Below are positions 50,839-59,687 of a stretch of 64,000 nt of DNA, piece after piece. The translations under genes and the position numbers were made by a program. The notes beneath the pieces were generated by a model that ran no database searches, had not been told where the DNA came from, and saw nothing but the letters and a program-made list of their open reading frames with translations. Location: the NCBI GenBank assembly GCA_019637335.1, contig JAHBVV010000001.1:503440-567439 (forward strand), in the 5' to 3' direction. The DNA comes from Candidatus Hydrogenedentota bacterium (GTDB lineage Bacteria > Hydrogenedentota > Hydrogenedentia > Hydrogenedentales > JAEUWI01). Numbering within the stretch: the stretch's first letter is position 1; every line of letters starts with the position of its first letter.

Positions 50839-51165
50839 GTGTAATCCGTGGTCAAAAATCCTGATCGCGGCCAGCCGCTTCTCCCGGCGCATTCGTGTGC
50901 ATTGGTGTCCATTCGTGGTTAAAAACACGCCCCCATTCAACCGTCCCCGTCCGTCCGTGCACAATAACACCCTTTGCGCTCTCTGCGTTCTCTGCGGTTA
51001 AAGCTATTCTCCTTTTTTTCTTCGTGGTCTTCGTGCCCTTCGTGGTGATCATTTCTTTGGTTGCGGCCAGAGGCTGCCCTGTGTAATCCGTGATCACAGA
51101 TCCTGATCGCGGCCAGCAGCTGTTCCACGTGCATTCGTGTGCATTGGTGTCCATTCGTGGTTAAA
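50839..51165. repeat. 85-bp direct repeat pair of CGTGGTTAAA type
   Basis: 50839-50923 and 51081-51165 align without gaps over 85 bases. They consist of phrases such as attggtgtccattcgtggtt found between genes of many environmental genomes. The intervening DNA has further phrases of this type (cttcgtggtcttcgtg). Confidence 0.85.
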
Positions 51166-51294
51166 GCCCGTCTCTGTTTTTCTTCGCACCCTTCCCGCTC
51201 TTCGTGGTGATCAATTCCTTGCTTGCCTGCGCCCGGCCCGGTTCCGCAGAATGAACCCGAAACCGCCGAAAACAGAAATCGAATGGAGGCAAGC

Positions 51295-51699
51295 ATGCGC
51301 AGGCCGGTTAAGAAAAAACTCGACCCCGAGAAGCGCGCGCAGATCGTCGCCAATGCGCGCAAATACCAGGCGGAACGCAACCAGGGCTATCGCGAGCAGG
51401 CCCTGAAGCTCTTCCCGCATGTCTGCGCGCGCTGCGGTCGGGAATTCGCCGGCGCCGCCCTGCGGGAACTCACCGTCCACCACAAAGACCACAATCACCA
51501 CAATAACCCGCCGGACGGCAGCAACTGGGAGCTGCTCTGCGTCTACTGCCACGACGACGAGCACCAGGACGCGGAAGTGCGCGACGCGGGATCCGCGCGC
51601 AGCCAGGTGGGGCCGGCGGAGCCCACGCTGGGCTTCAACGCATTCGCGGGCTTGAAGGATCTGCTGGACGTGGACCGGGACGACGGAGAGAACCGCTAG
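51295..51699 (+). CDS. YajD-family HNH nuclease-like protein
   Basis: A 134-residue basic protein starting at ATG 51295, five bases after GGAGG. A zinc site (Cys44 and Cys47 in HVCARCG, Cys82 and Cys85 in LLCVYCHDDEH) surrounds the HNH core LTVHHKDHNHHNNPPDGSNW, with the His-His metal ligands at 62-63. The order matches YajD, a small HNH protein of unknown role. It precedes a DNA methyltransferase and restriction enzyme by 125 bases, so a DNA-processing role is plausible but unproven. Leader contains no other gene. Confidence 0.85.
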   Translation: MRRPVKKKLDPEKRAQIVANARKYQAERNQGYREQALKLFPHVCARCGREFAGAALRELTVHHKDHNHHNNPPDGSNWELLCVYCHDDEHQDAEVRDAGSARSQVGPAEPTLGFNAFAGLKDLLDVDRDDGENR

Positions 51700-51824
51700 A
51701 CTCTGGACATCTGATTCTATTTTCAGTATAATTGGCTTGTTCGAGTTTGGCTTGCTATCCAATTCTCGAAAAATACCAGCGTTGAATGTGGGCGTGGTAT
51801 CCTTGCGCACCGAAAGGAGACGGG

Positions 51825-52985
51825 ATGGCGACGACTGGCTTTACCTGTATAGACCTCTTCTGTGGGGCCGGGGGTCTTTCTCAAGGGTTCTACAATCAAG
51901 GGTTTGATGTTCGGATCGCAAACGATTTCGATGCATATTCGGCCATGACGTACCGTGCGGCCCATCCCGACGCCAATTTCATCGAAGGCCCCATCGAGCA
52001 CCTTGAAAGTAAAATGCTCCTGGAGCTGGCCGGCCTGAAGAAGGGCGAACTCGACTGTCTGATCGGAGGGCCTCCGTGCCAGGCGTTCAGCGTGTACAAC
52101 CATCAGCGTGGATTTCACGACGCCCGAAGTGGATTGTTTCGCGAATACCTCCGGCTGGTGGAAGGGCTATTGCCCCGGTTCGTTGTAATGGAAAACGTAA
52201 CGGGGATTCTCTCGGCCGGCGGCGGAAGAGCAGTCGAGGAAATCCATGCTCGCTTGACGGAGTTGGGCTATGCCGTGTCCCAAGACACGCTGAAGGCGGA
52301 GCAATACGGCGTGCCTCAGGAGCGCCGCAGAGTTTTCTTCGTGGGGACACGACTGCCAGGCCCATACTTCAGTTTCCCGGAACCTGCGCACGGGGCCGGC
52401 GGGAAGCCCTACGTTACGGTTCGCGACGCGATAAGCGACCTTCCGGCACTGAACATTCTTGAGGGCAAGGAGGTATCTGAGTACACGGGTGAGCCGTCTT
52501 CAGCCTATCAATCGGAAATGCGCCACCATTCAGACGCGCTTTTCAACCATGTCGCACCCCGGCTGGCGCCCATAAACATGGAGCGCCTGAAGCATATTCC
52601 GCAGGGGGGAAGCTGGAGGGACATCCCGGTTCACCTGCTTCCATCGGGAATGCGGAAGGCGCGCCGATGCGATCACACAAAGCGTTACGGGCGGCTGCAT
52701 CCGGACGGGCTCGCGTGCACGATACTGACGAAGTGTGACTTGCACTGGGGCGCCTACATTCATCCCGAACAGCAACGCACCCTTACAGTCCGCGAGGCGG
52801 CGCGATTCCAGTCTTTTCCCGATCGCATGAGGTTTTTCGGGCCGAGGATCGAGCAGTTCCGGCAGGTCGGGAACGCCGTGCCACCGCTGCTGGCGGAGGC
52901 GGTCGCTTCATCCATAAAAGAACTCCTAATCGGCGCCCAAACGGAACGGGAGAACCAATGCCTGAAGTCGATCCTCGCGACATAA
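51825..52985 (+). CDS. DNA (cytosine-5)-methyltransferase
   Basis: A 386-residue C5-methyltransferase starting at ATG 51825 after AAAGGAGA. Motif I DLFCGAGGLSQGF (10-22), motif IV GGPPCQAFS with catalytic Cys85, motif VI ENV (123-125), motif VIII QERRRVFFVG, motif IX RTLTVREAARFQSFP and motif X GNAVPP are all present, with a normal target-recognition region between VIII and IX. It overlaps the restriction gene downstream by 28 bases. It should methylate cytosine within the cognate site and protect the host; the site is not predictable from these motifs. Confidence 0.96.
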   Translation: MATTGFTCIDLFCGAGGLSQGFYNQGFDVRIANDFDAYSAMTYRAAHPDANFIEGPIEHLESKMLLELAGLKKGELDCLIGGPPCQAFSVYNHQRGFHDARSGLFREYLRLVEGLLPRFVVMENVTGILSAGGGRAVEEIHARLTELGYAVSQDTLKAEQYGVPQERRRVFFVGTRLPGPYFSFPEPAHGAGGKPYVTVRDAISDLPALNILEGKEVSEYTGEPSSAYQSEMRHHSDALFNHVAPRLAPINMERLKHIPQGGSWRDIPVHLLPSGMRKARRCDHTKRYGRLHPDGLACTILTKCDLHWGAYIHPEQQRTLTVREAARFQSFPDRMRFFGPRIEQFRQVGNAVPPLLAEAVASSIKELLIGAQTERENQCLKSILAT

Positions 52986-53776
52986 TCGGAGAAGTCCTGG
53001 GGGTTCCGCCGGATGGGGAATTGTTGCGCGAAAGCGGCGGGTTTCAGTGCCCCTTCACACAATCACGCTGCACAAAGAGAAGCCAACGCTCAAAGCAGCC
53101 GTTTCCGGTGTGCAGCGTGTACCGGACAGCCAGGAGCATCGAGAACCTTGTTGCGGTCTGCCCCAAGCGCTTACTTGCCTCCAACTTTGCGTTCGATATC
53201 GTGGAGCACTGCTGGTCCGGCGCAATGCCCGCGAAAGTCGAGGTCGTTCACGAAGTAAAAATGGCGGACGTCGGAACCGTCGACGCGGTCGTGGCGGAGA
53301 TGAGTGAAGATCGCAATTCGGTGCTGAATTTCGTAAGTGTCGAATTACAAGCCGTGGACATTACCGGCTCCTATTCATCCGCATATGATGCCCTTGCTTC
53401 CGGTACTCCCCTGGAGAAGCGACCGGTCTACGGGTTCAACTGGGCCAACGTAAAAAAGCGTTACATAACGCAGCTTGTATCAAAGGGATTCTATCACCAG
53501 CAGTGGCAAACTCGAATTGCCTCCGTCCTTCAGGATCATGTCTTCAACTATTTTACCGAGAAGTTGCGATTCGACGAGATTTCTCCGTCCAGGGCGGACA
53601 TCGTCTTCCTCGTATACAAGTACGCCGCTGCGCCGAACGGACACTACAACTTGAGCCTCGACAGGGTTGTAGGAACCAGTCACAGCAGCCTGATGATGCA
53701 GGCGCTATACAGCCAGACGCCGCCCAAGTCAGATTTCTGCCGCCGAATTGTGGAGAAGTTGCAGAGCGGCTCGTGA
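52958..53776 (+). CDS. NotI-family type II restriction endonuclease
   Basis: A 272-residue protein overlapping the methyltransferase. Four cysteines (31, 38, 52 and 68 in FQCPFTQSRCTK, PVCSVYR and VAVCPK) fit the metal site of NotI. The catalytic part has Asp109 in VDAVVAEM and Glu129-Leu-Gln131 in VSVELQAVD, a PD-ExQ site as in NotI, where a glutamine replaces the usual lysine. NotI itself cuts GCGGCCGC, but this protein is shorter and its site may differ. With the methyltransferase it forms a type II system. It converges on the DUF1501 gene. Confidence 0.82.
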   Translation: MPEVDPRDIIGEVLGVPPDGELLRESGGFQCPFTQSRCTKRSQRSKQPFPVCSVYRTARSIENLVAVCPKRLLASNFAFDIVEHCWSGAMPAKVEVVHEVKMADVGTVDAVVAEMSEDRNSVLNFVSVELQAVDITGSYSSAYDALASGTPLEKRPVYGFNWANVKKRYITQLVSKGFYHQQWQTRIASVLQDHVFNYFTEKLRFDEISPSRADIVFLVYKYAAAPNGHYNLSLDRVVGTSHSSLMMQALYSQTPPKSDFCRRIVEKLQSGS

Positions 53777-53784
53777 CCGTCACG

Positions 53785-55197
53785 TCACGCCAGTATTTCC
53801 CGCACCACATGCCCATGCACGTCGGTGAGGCGGCGGTCGATGCCGTCCTGGCGGACGGTGAGCCGCTGGTGGTCGATGCCGAGGAGGTGGAGCACGGTGG
53901 CGTGGAGGTCGTAGCAGTAGGTCTTGCCCTGGGCGGCCTGGTAGCCCCACGGGTCGCTTTCGCCGTGGGACACGCCGCCTTTGATGCCCGCGCCCCAGAG
54001 CCAGGTGACGAAGCTGCCGCCGTTGTGGTCCCGTCCCGTGCCGGATTGGGCGAAGGGCGTGCGCCCGAACTCGGTGGTCCAGATGACGAGCGTATCCTCA
54101 TCCAGCCCGCGCGATTTGAGGTCGCGCAACATGGCGGCGATGGGCTTGTCCACGCTCGCGGCCATGGGAGGCAGCTCGTCGATGATGCTGGCGTGGTTGT
54201 CCCAGTTGCCGACGGCGCCCTGGGGCCCGCTCCAGACCTGCACGAAGCGGACGCCCCGCTCGATGAGCCGCGTGGCCAGCAGGCAGCGGCGGCCGAAGTC
54301 TTCCGTGTGCTTTTCTTCGAGCCCATAGGCGCGCCGGACGTAGTCGGGCTCGCGCATGACGTCGAAAGCCTCCGGGGCGGAGAGCTGCATCTTCGCGGCG
54401 AGTTCGTAGCTGGAAATGCGCGCATCGAGGCGCGAGTCGCCGGGGCGATCGGCGGCGTGGGCGCGGTTGATGGCGTCCAGCAGCGCGAGGCCCTCGGCGT
54501 CCGCATCCGGGCCGGCGAAGGGATAGGCCTCATCCGGGAATAGGTTGGGCACGGGCTGGGGCGCGGCGGCGTTGATCACGGTGCCCTGGTGAACGGCGGG
54601 TAAGAAGCCCGAGGAAAAGCAGCCCTTCTGGTTGTAGGGCAGGCCACGGGCATCCGGCAGCACGACAAACGACGGCAGGTTGTCGGCGATGTTCCCGAGC
54701 GCGTACGTGATCCAGGATCCCATGCTGGGGAAGCCCGGGAGGAGGAAGCCCGAGTTCATCATGTAGGTTCCGGGGCCGTGGACGTTGGTCTTGGTGGTCA
54801 TGGCCATGAGGAAGGCCATTTCGTCGACGAGCTTCGCCTGTTCCGGGAAGACCTCGCTCACCCAGCGCCCGCTCTGGCCGTGCTGTTTGAAGGCGAAGGG
54901 GCTTTTCATGATGGCGCCGGGCATGGCGACAAACCCGTCGGGCTTTTCCTTCGGCCCGAGCATCTGCCCGTGGAGCCGTTCCAGTTCGGGCTTGTAGTCG
55001 AAGAGATCCATGGGGCTCGCGCCGCCGGTCATGAAAAGCTGGATGATCCGGTTGACGCGCGGCGGGTGGTGGAAAGGCGCGCGGGCGGCGGCGTCCCGCG
55101 CGAGCATCTGCGCGAGGGCGAGTCCGGCGAAACCGCCGCCGCACTGGACCAGAAACTTCCTGCGGCTGAGAGACTGCGCGTGATTCGGCTCGGTCAT
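53785..55197 (-). CDS. Tat-exported DUF1501 protein
   Basis: A 470-residue protein with a Tat signal (SRRKFLVQCGGGFAGLALA, residues 11-29). Family blocks include MTGGASPMDLFDYKPEL, VHGPGTYMMNSGF, FVVLPDARGLPYNQK, TTEFGRTPFAQSGTGRDHN, and a histidine-rich alkaline phosphatase-like fold is expected (LLGIDHQRLTVR). DUF1501 genes nearly always follow PSD1 cytochrome genes in planctomycete-like bacteria, as here with 49 bases between. Function unknown, probably sulfatase/phosphatase-superfamily chemistry at the envelope. Confidence 0.92.
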   Translation of the reverse strand: MTEPNHAQSLSRRKFLVQCGGGFAGLALAQMLARDAAARAPFHHPPRVNRIIQLFMTGGASPMDLFDYKPELERLHGQMLGPKEKPDGFVAMPGAIMKSPFAFKQHGQSGRWVSEVFPEQAKLVDEMAFLMAMTTKTNVHGPGTYMMNSGFLLPGFPSMGSWITYALGNIADNLPSFVVLPDARGLPYNQKGCFSSGFLPAVHQGTVINAAAPQPVPNLFPDEAYPFAGPDADAEGLALLDAINRAHAADRPGDSRLDARISSYELAAKMQLSAPEAFDVMREPDYVRRAYGLEEKHTEDFGRRCLLATRLIERGVRFVQVWSGPQGAVGNWDNHASIIDELPPMAASVDKPIAAMLRDLKSRGLDEDTLVIWTTEFGRTPFAQSGTGRDHNGGSFVTWLWGAGIKGGVSHGESDPWGYQAAQGKTYCYDLHATVLHLLGIDHQRLTVRQDGIDRRLTDVHGHVVREILA

Positions 55198-55246
55198 CGG
55201 ATCCAGGCCTCCATGCGTGGTTGGGCGGCGGCAGTGCGCGCGCCGC

Positions 55247-58200
55247 CTACGGCACGTAGATGAACTCCTTGAGATTAAAGATCGCGTGGGCCACGTCGCG
55301 CCAGACTGGCGCGCAGGCCATCAGGTCCGCCGGGTCGGCGCCGCGCAACTCGGCGCTGGCCACGGCGAACTCGGCGAAGCGCGCGGTTTCTTCCGAGTGG
55401 GGCGGGCGCGCGAACGCGGTGTGGAACATGTGCGCGATCCGCGATTCCGCCGATTCGTCGGTCCGCTCCACGGCGCGGGCGCCCCAGTGCTCCGCCATCG
55501 CCACAACGAAGGGGTCGTTCAGCAGCGCGAGCGCCTGGTTGGGCACGTTGGACGTATCCCGTCGGCCCTGGGTCAATTTGGGAATCGGCTGGTTGAACAG
55601 GGCGAGGAAGCGCGGCGGCTCCATCATGGTCATCTTCTGGTAAATGCTGCGGCGCCCATCGCCGTCGAGCGGTCCGGCAAAGAGGCGCTTGGTCGGGTCC
55701 TCCGCCACACGGTGGGGATTGATGGGCGGGCCATACAACGCCGTGTCGAGCCGTCCGGAGGCCGCGAGTATGGCGTCACGGACGGCCTCGGCTTCGAGGC
55801 GCCGCAGGGGCATGTGATGCCAGAGCCGGTTCTCGGGATCCGCGGTGACCGCGGCGGGATCCGGTGCGCTGGCCTGCCGCCAGGCGGACGAGGTCACCAA
55901 CATGCGAATAAGCTGTTTCGTGGACCAGCCCTCGGCCATGAAACGCTTCGCGAGCCAGTCGAGCAGCTCGGGGTGCGACGGGGTCTCGCCGAGATGGCCG
56001 AAGTCGTCCACGGTGCGCACGATGCCGGCCCCGAAGAGGTGGTGCCAGACGCGGTTGACGTAGACGCGGGCGGTCAGCGGGTTGTCGTCGCGCGTGAAGT
56101 TGCGGGCGAGTTCGAGGCGCCCGCTGGCGCTTTCGTAGGCGCGGGATCCGGGCCCGCCGAGGAAGCGGATCGTGCCGCGCGGGACTTCGTCGCCGAGGGT
56201 GGTGTAGGAGCCGCGAACGGCGAGGCGGGCATCGCGCCCTTCATGCGCGTCCTCCGCGGAACCGATGGTGCGATCGGGCTGGAGCGCCTGCTCGGCCTGA
56301 CGGTAGTCCGCGATGAGTTCGTTTAACCGGGGCGTCGCGTTGGCGGCATTCGGCAGCCATCCCGCCTGGAGCGCCTCGTTGATCAGGCGCACATCGTCTG
56401 TATCGCAGCGATCATCGCGCCAGCGATCAAGCGCGTCAATCACGAGATCCGTAATGCGTTCCGCGGCCGCCTCGGACGTTGCCGGCGGTTCGGCGTGTTC
56501 AAAGAGCGGCGCCAGGCGGTTTAGCTCATCGGCTGGCGTGTAGCCGGGGGTGACTTCGTAGGCGCGCGTAAGGCCGAACCACGAGCGCGGGTCGTCTTCC
56601 GCCTCGCGCGGCAGGCCGCCGAAGCGGTCCCGCGGCGGGTAGTAGTTGTTCAGCGATTTCGTGACCAGTTCGATGTAGGAATCGCGCGGCGTGGGGTCCG
56701 TGCCGCCGGCCAGTGCGGCCAGGTTGCCCGTATCGAGGGTCAGCCACCCGGGGAGGGGCTGTTTGAGAAACTTCATCCGCTCGCTGTGGAAGGCCTTGTC
56801 CACAATGAGCGCCTGCGCGGCGTAATCGCCACCCGCATATTCCACAGCGATGGCCGGCGCGGGATCCCGGGCGAATAGCGAACTGCGCACCGCGCCCGCC
56901 AGGCGTTTGGACCAGACATGGGTCCACCGGCCCGCAGGGAGGAGGTGCGCGACAGCGGACTCGCCTTCCTCCGCGATTACGAGCGCGCCATCGCCCACGA
57001 GGCCATGCTTCATGCCGAAGCCCTCGAGCGTCCAGCCCCGGGGCGGTTCGGGCAGGGTGAAGTCGGCAATGAGGCGGAGATTGGCCGCGTTTCCAGCGGC
57101 GCGATCCGCGTGTTTGGATGCGAATTCCGCCGCCAGACCGCGCCACGCCTCTTCCACGGGAACGCCCAGCGCCTGCTTCGCCTGAAGGTACTGCCATACG
57201 GCGGGCAGTGACTCGGGAAAGGCCGGTTCGGCGGGTGTTTCCTCCGCCTTATCGGTCGATTTCTCCGCCGCTTCGGGATCGGGTGCTGGGGTCAGGAGGG
57301 TATTCGCGATGGCGGGGGCCGATTCCCGCCAGCGATCACCCAGCTCCGCGCGGATGGCCGCCTTGAGACCCTTCATACGATCTATCACGGGACCGTTCGG
57401 GTCCGCCGTTTCCGCGCTACGCACGGACCAGCGCGAACTCATCAGCACGCCGGCGAGGCTGTAGTAGTCGGCCTGGCCCACGGCGTCGAGCTTGTGATCG
57501 TGGCACTGGGCGCAGGCCACGGTGGTAGCCAGGAAGCCCTTGCTCATGGTGTCGATCATGTTCGCGACGGCTTCCTGGGTGACCCCTTCGGCGTCGCCAT
57601 TGTCGCCGTGGCGGCGTTCGCCCAGGCGCAGGGCCATCGGTCCGATGATGGCCGCGTTCAGCCCGGTCTCGGGGTCAACCCGCGGCGGGATCAGGTCACC
57701 GGCGATCTGCTCCAGGATCAGTTGCCTGTAAGGCACATCCTGGTTCAACGCCCGGATGAGGTAGTCGCGGTAACGCCACGCGTTCTTCGCGGGGGCGTCC
57801 CATTCGTAGCCGTGGGTGTCGGCGTAGTGCACGACATCCATCCAGTGGCGCGCCCAGCGCTCGCCAAAGTGGGGGCTGGCGAGCAATTCGTCCACCAGGG
57901 CGCTGTAGCCGGCTTCTGAAGGATTGGCGGCGAAGGCCTCGGCCTGCGCGACGGTCGGCGGCAATCCGGTCAGGGCGAAGCTCAGGCGGCGCGCCAAAGT
58001 TCGCGCGTCCGCTTCGGGGGCGGGGCGCAATTCCCGGGCCTCCAGAGCCGTCAGGATGAAGTGATCGACATCATTGCGCGGCCAGGACGCATCCGCGACG
58101 GCGGGCGGCGATGACTCCGCCAGGGGCTGCAGGCTCCACCACGTGAGCCGCTGCTGATAGAGGGCCTCCCAGGCGGCGCCGCTGTCCGTGGAGCCCCCCG

Positions 58201-58573
58201 CGACTGCGGGCCCCTCGGCATCGCCACGGGGATCCACGGCGCCCCGCTGGATCCAATCCGCGAGCACGGCGATCTCGTCCGCCGAGAGCTTAGCCTTCGG
58301 CGGCATCTTGAAGGACGGGTCCGAATGCTGCACGGCGGTAATCAGGCGGCTCTTTTCCGGCGCGCCGGGGACGAAGATCGGGCCGCCCTCGCCGCCCAGG
58401 CGCAGGCCGGAGGCGGAGTCGAGCGCGAGCCCGCCCTTAATCGTTCCGGTGTGGGCGTGGCACTCGAAGCAATGCTTCTGCAGGATCGGTTGCACACGTT
58501 CCGTGAAGAGGTCCGCCGGCGCGGCGGCGGCGCCGAGGACGCCCGCCAGGGCAACTACATTGAGGAGGTTCAT
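55247..58573 (-). CDS. Planctomycete-type cytochrome protein with PSCyt1, DUF1549 and PSD1 (DUF1553) domains
   Basis: An 1108-residue exported protein. The start at ATG 58573 gives a signal (LLNVVALAGVLGAAAAPADLF); an upstream in-frame ATG at 58612 lacks a ribosome site. The PSCyt1 haem motif CFECH is at Cys35, Cys38 and His39. DUF1549 follows (WPRNDVDHFILTALEARELRP, FGERWARHWMDVVHYADTHG), a middle region of about 400 residues, then the PSD1 domain (NPLTARVYVNRVWHHLFGAG, SHPELLDWLAKRFMAEGW). One c-type haem is predicted. Partner of DUF1501 downstream. Reaction unknown. Confidence 0.93.
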   Translation of the reverse strand: MNLLNVVALAGVLGAAAAPADLFTERVQPILQKHCFECHAHTGTIKGGLALDSASGLRLGGEGGPIFVPGAPEKSRLITAVQHSDPSFKMPPKAKLSADEIAVLADWIQRGAVDPRGDAEGPAVAGGSTDSGAAWEALYQQRLTWWSLQPLAESSPPAVADASWPRNDVDHFILTALEARELRPAPEADARTLARRLSFALTGLPPTVAQAEAFAANPSEAGYSALVDELLASPHFGERWARHWMDVVHYADTHGYEWDAPAKNAWRYRDYLIRALNQDVPYRQLILEQIAGDLIPPRVDPETGLNAAIIGPMALRLGERRHGDNGDAEGVTQEAVANMIDTMSKGFLATTVACAQCHDHKLDAVGQADYYSLAGVLMSSRWSVRSAETADPNGPVIDRMKGLKAAIRAELGDRWRESAPAIANTLLTPAPDPEAAEKSTDKAEETPAEPAFPESLPAVWQYLQAKQALGVPVEEAWRGLAAEFASKHADRAAGNAANLRLIADFTLPEPPRGWTLEGFGMKHGLVGDGALVIAEEGESAVAHLLPAGRWTHVWSKRLAGAVRSSLFARDPAPAIAVEYAGGDYAAQALIVDKAFHSERMKFLKQPLPGWLTLDTGNLAALAGGTDPTPRDSYIELVTKSLNNYYPPRDRFGGLPREAEDDPRSWFGLTRAYEVTPGYTPADELNRLAPLFEHAEPPATSEAAAERITDLVIDALDRWRDDRCDTDDVRLINEALQAGWLPNAANATPRLNELIADYRQAEQALQPDRTIGSAEDAHEGRDARLAVRGSYTTLGDEVPRGTIRFLGGPGSRAYESASGRLELARNFTRDDNPLTARVYVNRVWHHLFGAGIVRTVDDFGHLGETPSHPELLDWLAKRFMAEGWSTKQLIRMLVTSSAWRQASAPDPAAVTADPENRLWHHMPLRRLEAEAVRDAILAASGRLDTALYGPPINPHRVAEDPTKRLFAGPLDGDGRRSIYQKMTMMEPPRFLALFNQPIPKLTQGRRDTSNVPNQALALLNDPFVVAMAEHWGARAVERTDESAESRIAHMFHTAFARPPHSEETARFAEFAVASAELRGADPADLMACAPVWRDVAHAIFNLKEFIYVP

Positions 58574-58730
58574 AGAAGGTACAACCCAACCGCTGAAAAC
58601 CTGAAAAGCCATGAAGACACTGTATTCTGGTTTTGTCTGGTTTTGCAAACATTCGGCAGCGCCGAATTTACCCGCCGGGCGCGGGTGCGGTATCATGCCG
58701 CCACTGCCTTTGTCTTTCGGAGCTTGGTCC

Positions 58731-59687
58731 ATGTCTTCTCCCCACGATTCCATCACGCTCATCGACTGCCACTACCACGGCGAGCCGGAGACGGCCGCCG
58801 CGTACCTGGTGATTGAGAATGGACGCGCCGCCTTTATCGACAACAACGCGAACCCCGCTATTCCGCGCCTGCTGGCGGCGCTGGCGGACCGGGGGATCGG
58901 CCCGGAGGCGGTTGACTACGCGATCATCACGCACGTGCACCTCGATCACGCGGGCGGCACGGCGGAACTGCTCCGCCACTGCCCGAACGCGATTGCGGTG
59001 GCCCATCCGAAGGCCGCGCGGCATCTCATTGACCCCGCGCGGTTGGTTGCGGGCACCCGGGCGGTCTACGGCGATGAACAATACGACGCGCTGTACGGCG
59101 AGATTGCGCCCGTGCCGGCGGATCGGGTGCGGACGGTGGAGGACGGGGAGCAGATTGAATGGGGCGGGCGCACCCTGACCTTCCTCGACACGCGGGGGCA
59201 CGCCTCGCACCACTGCTGCATCCACGACAGCCGCGAGAACATCATTTTCGCGGGCGACACCTTCGGGCTCGGTCGCATGAGCAGCCGCCGCCCGGGTCCG
59301 CCGTTTATCGTGTGCACGTCGTCCCCGCCGGAGTTCGATCCGGCGGAGGCGCGCAAGAGCGTCCAGCGCATTCTGGATACGGGCGCGGACTGGGCATATA
59401 TCACGCATTTCGGGATGTTCGACGAGCTCCCGGCGCGCGCCGCGCAATTGCTGGATTCGATCGATCGCCTCGAAGACGTGGCCCGGGAGGCGTCCGCCAC
59501 GGATCTGGCGGGCGAGGCGCTCCACGCATTCTGCGCCGAGCGGGTGCGGGCGGTGTTCACCGCGCACCTGGAAAAATGCGGGGTATCCGATCCCGCCGCC
59601 GACCTGCACTGGCTACGCCGCGACGCGGAACTCAACGCCATGGGCCTCGCGATCTACGCCGGCAAGCTGCGCCAGGCGAAGGGCTAG
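58731..59687 (+). CDS. Metallo-beta-lactamase-fold hydrolase
   Basis: A 318-residue protein beginning at ATG 58731 after GGAG. The metal motif THVHLDHAGG is complete, with distant His residues in DTRGHASHHCCIH and AGDTFGLG. This fits the broad MBL superfamily of thioesterases, sulfur transferases and lactonases; the C-terminal 80 residues (SATDLAGEALHAFCAERVRA) are helical and not informative. Divergent from the PSD1 gene; its stop codon overlaps the convergent transporter's stop by two bases in a CTAG. Substrate unknown. Confidence 0.85.
   Translation: MSSPHDSITLIDCHYHGEPETAAAYLVIENGRAAFIDNNANPAIPRLLAALADRGIGPEAVDYAIITHVHLDHAGGTAELLRHCPNAIAVAHPKAARHLIDPARLVAGTRAVYGDEQYDALYGEIAPVPADRVRTVEDGEQIEWGGRTLTFLDTRGHASHHCCIHDSRENIIFAGDTFGLGRMSSRRPGPPFIVCTSSPPEFDPAEARKSVQRILDTGADWAYITHFGMFDELPARAAQLLDSIDRLEDVAREASATDLAGEALHAFCAERVRAVFTAHLEKCGVSDPAADLHWLRRDAELNAMGLAIYAGKLRQAKG

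Larger units (their letters stand above)
49369..51294. other. Repeat-rich intergenic region
   Basis: Almost two kilobases without a convincing gene. Contents in order: non-repetitive DNA to about 49738, an inverted-repeat element, a 91-base triple tandem repeat, a terminator-like hairpin, a nested inverted-repeat element and a pair of 85-base word-like repeats. Open frames here follow repeat units and change phase between units. Confidence 0.8.

Noticed and set aside
50852-51154. Open frames in the CGTGGTTAAA-type repeats
   Set aside because: These phrases are a known source of spurious proteins and no frame has start signals.
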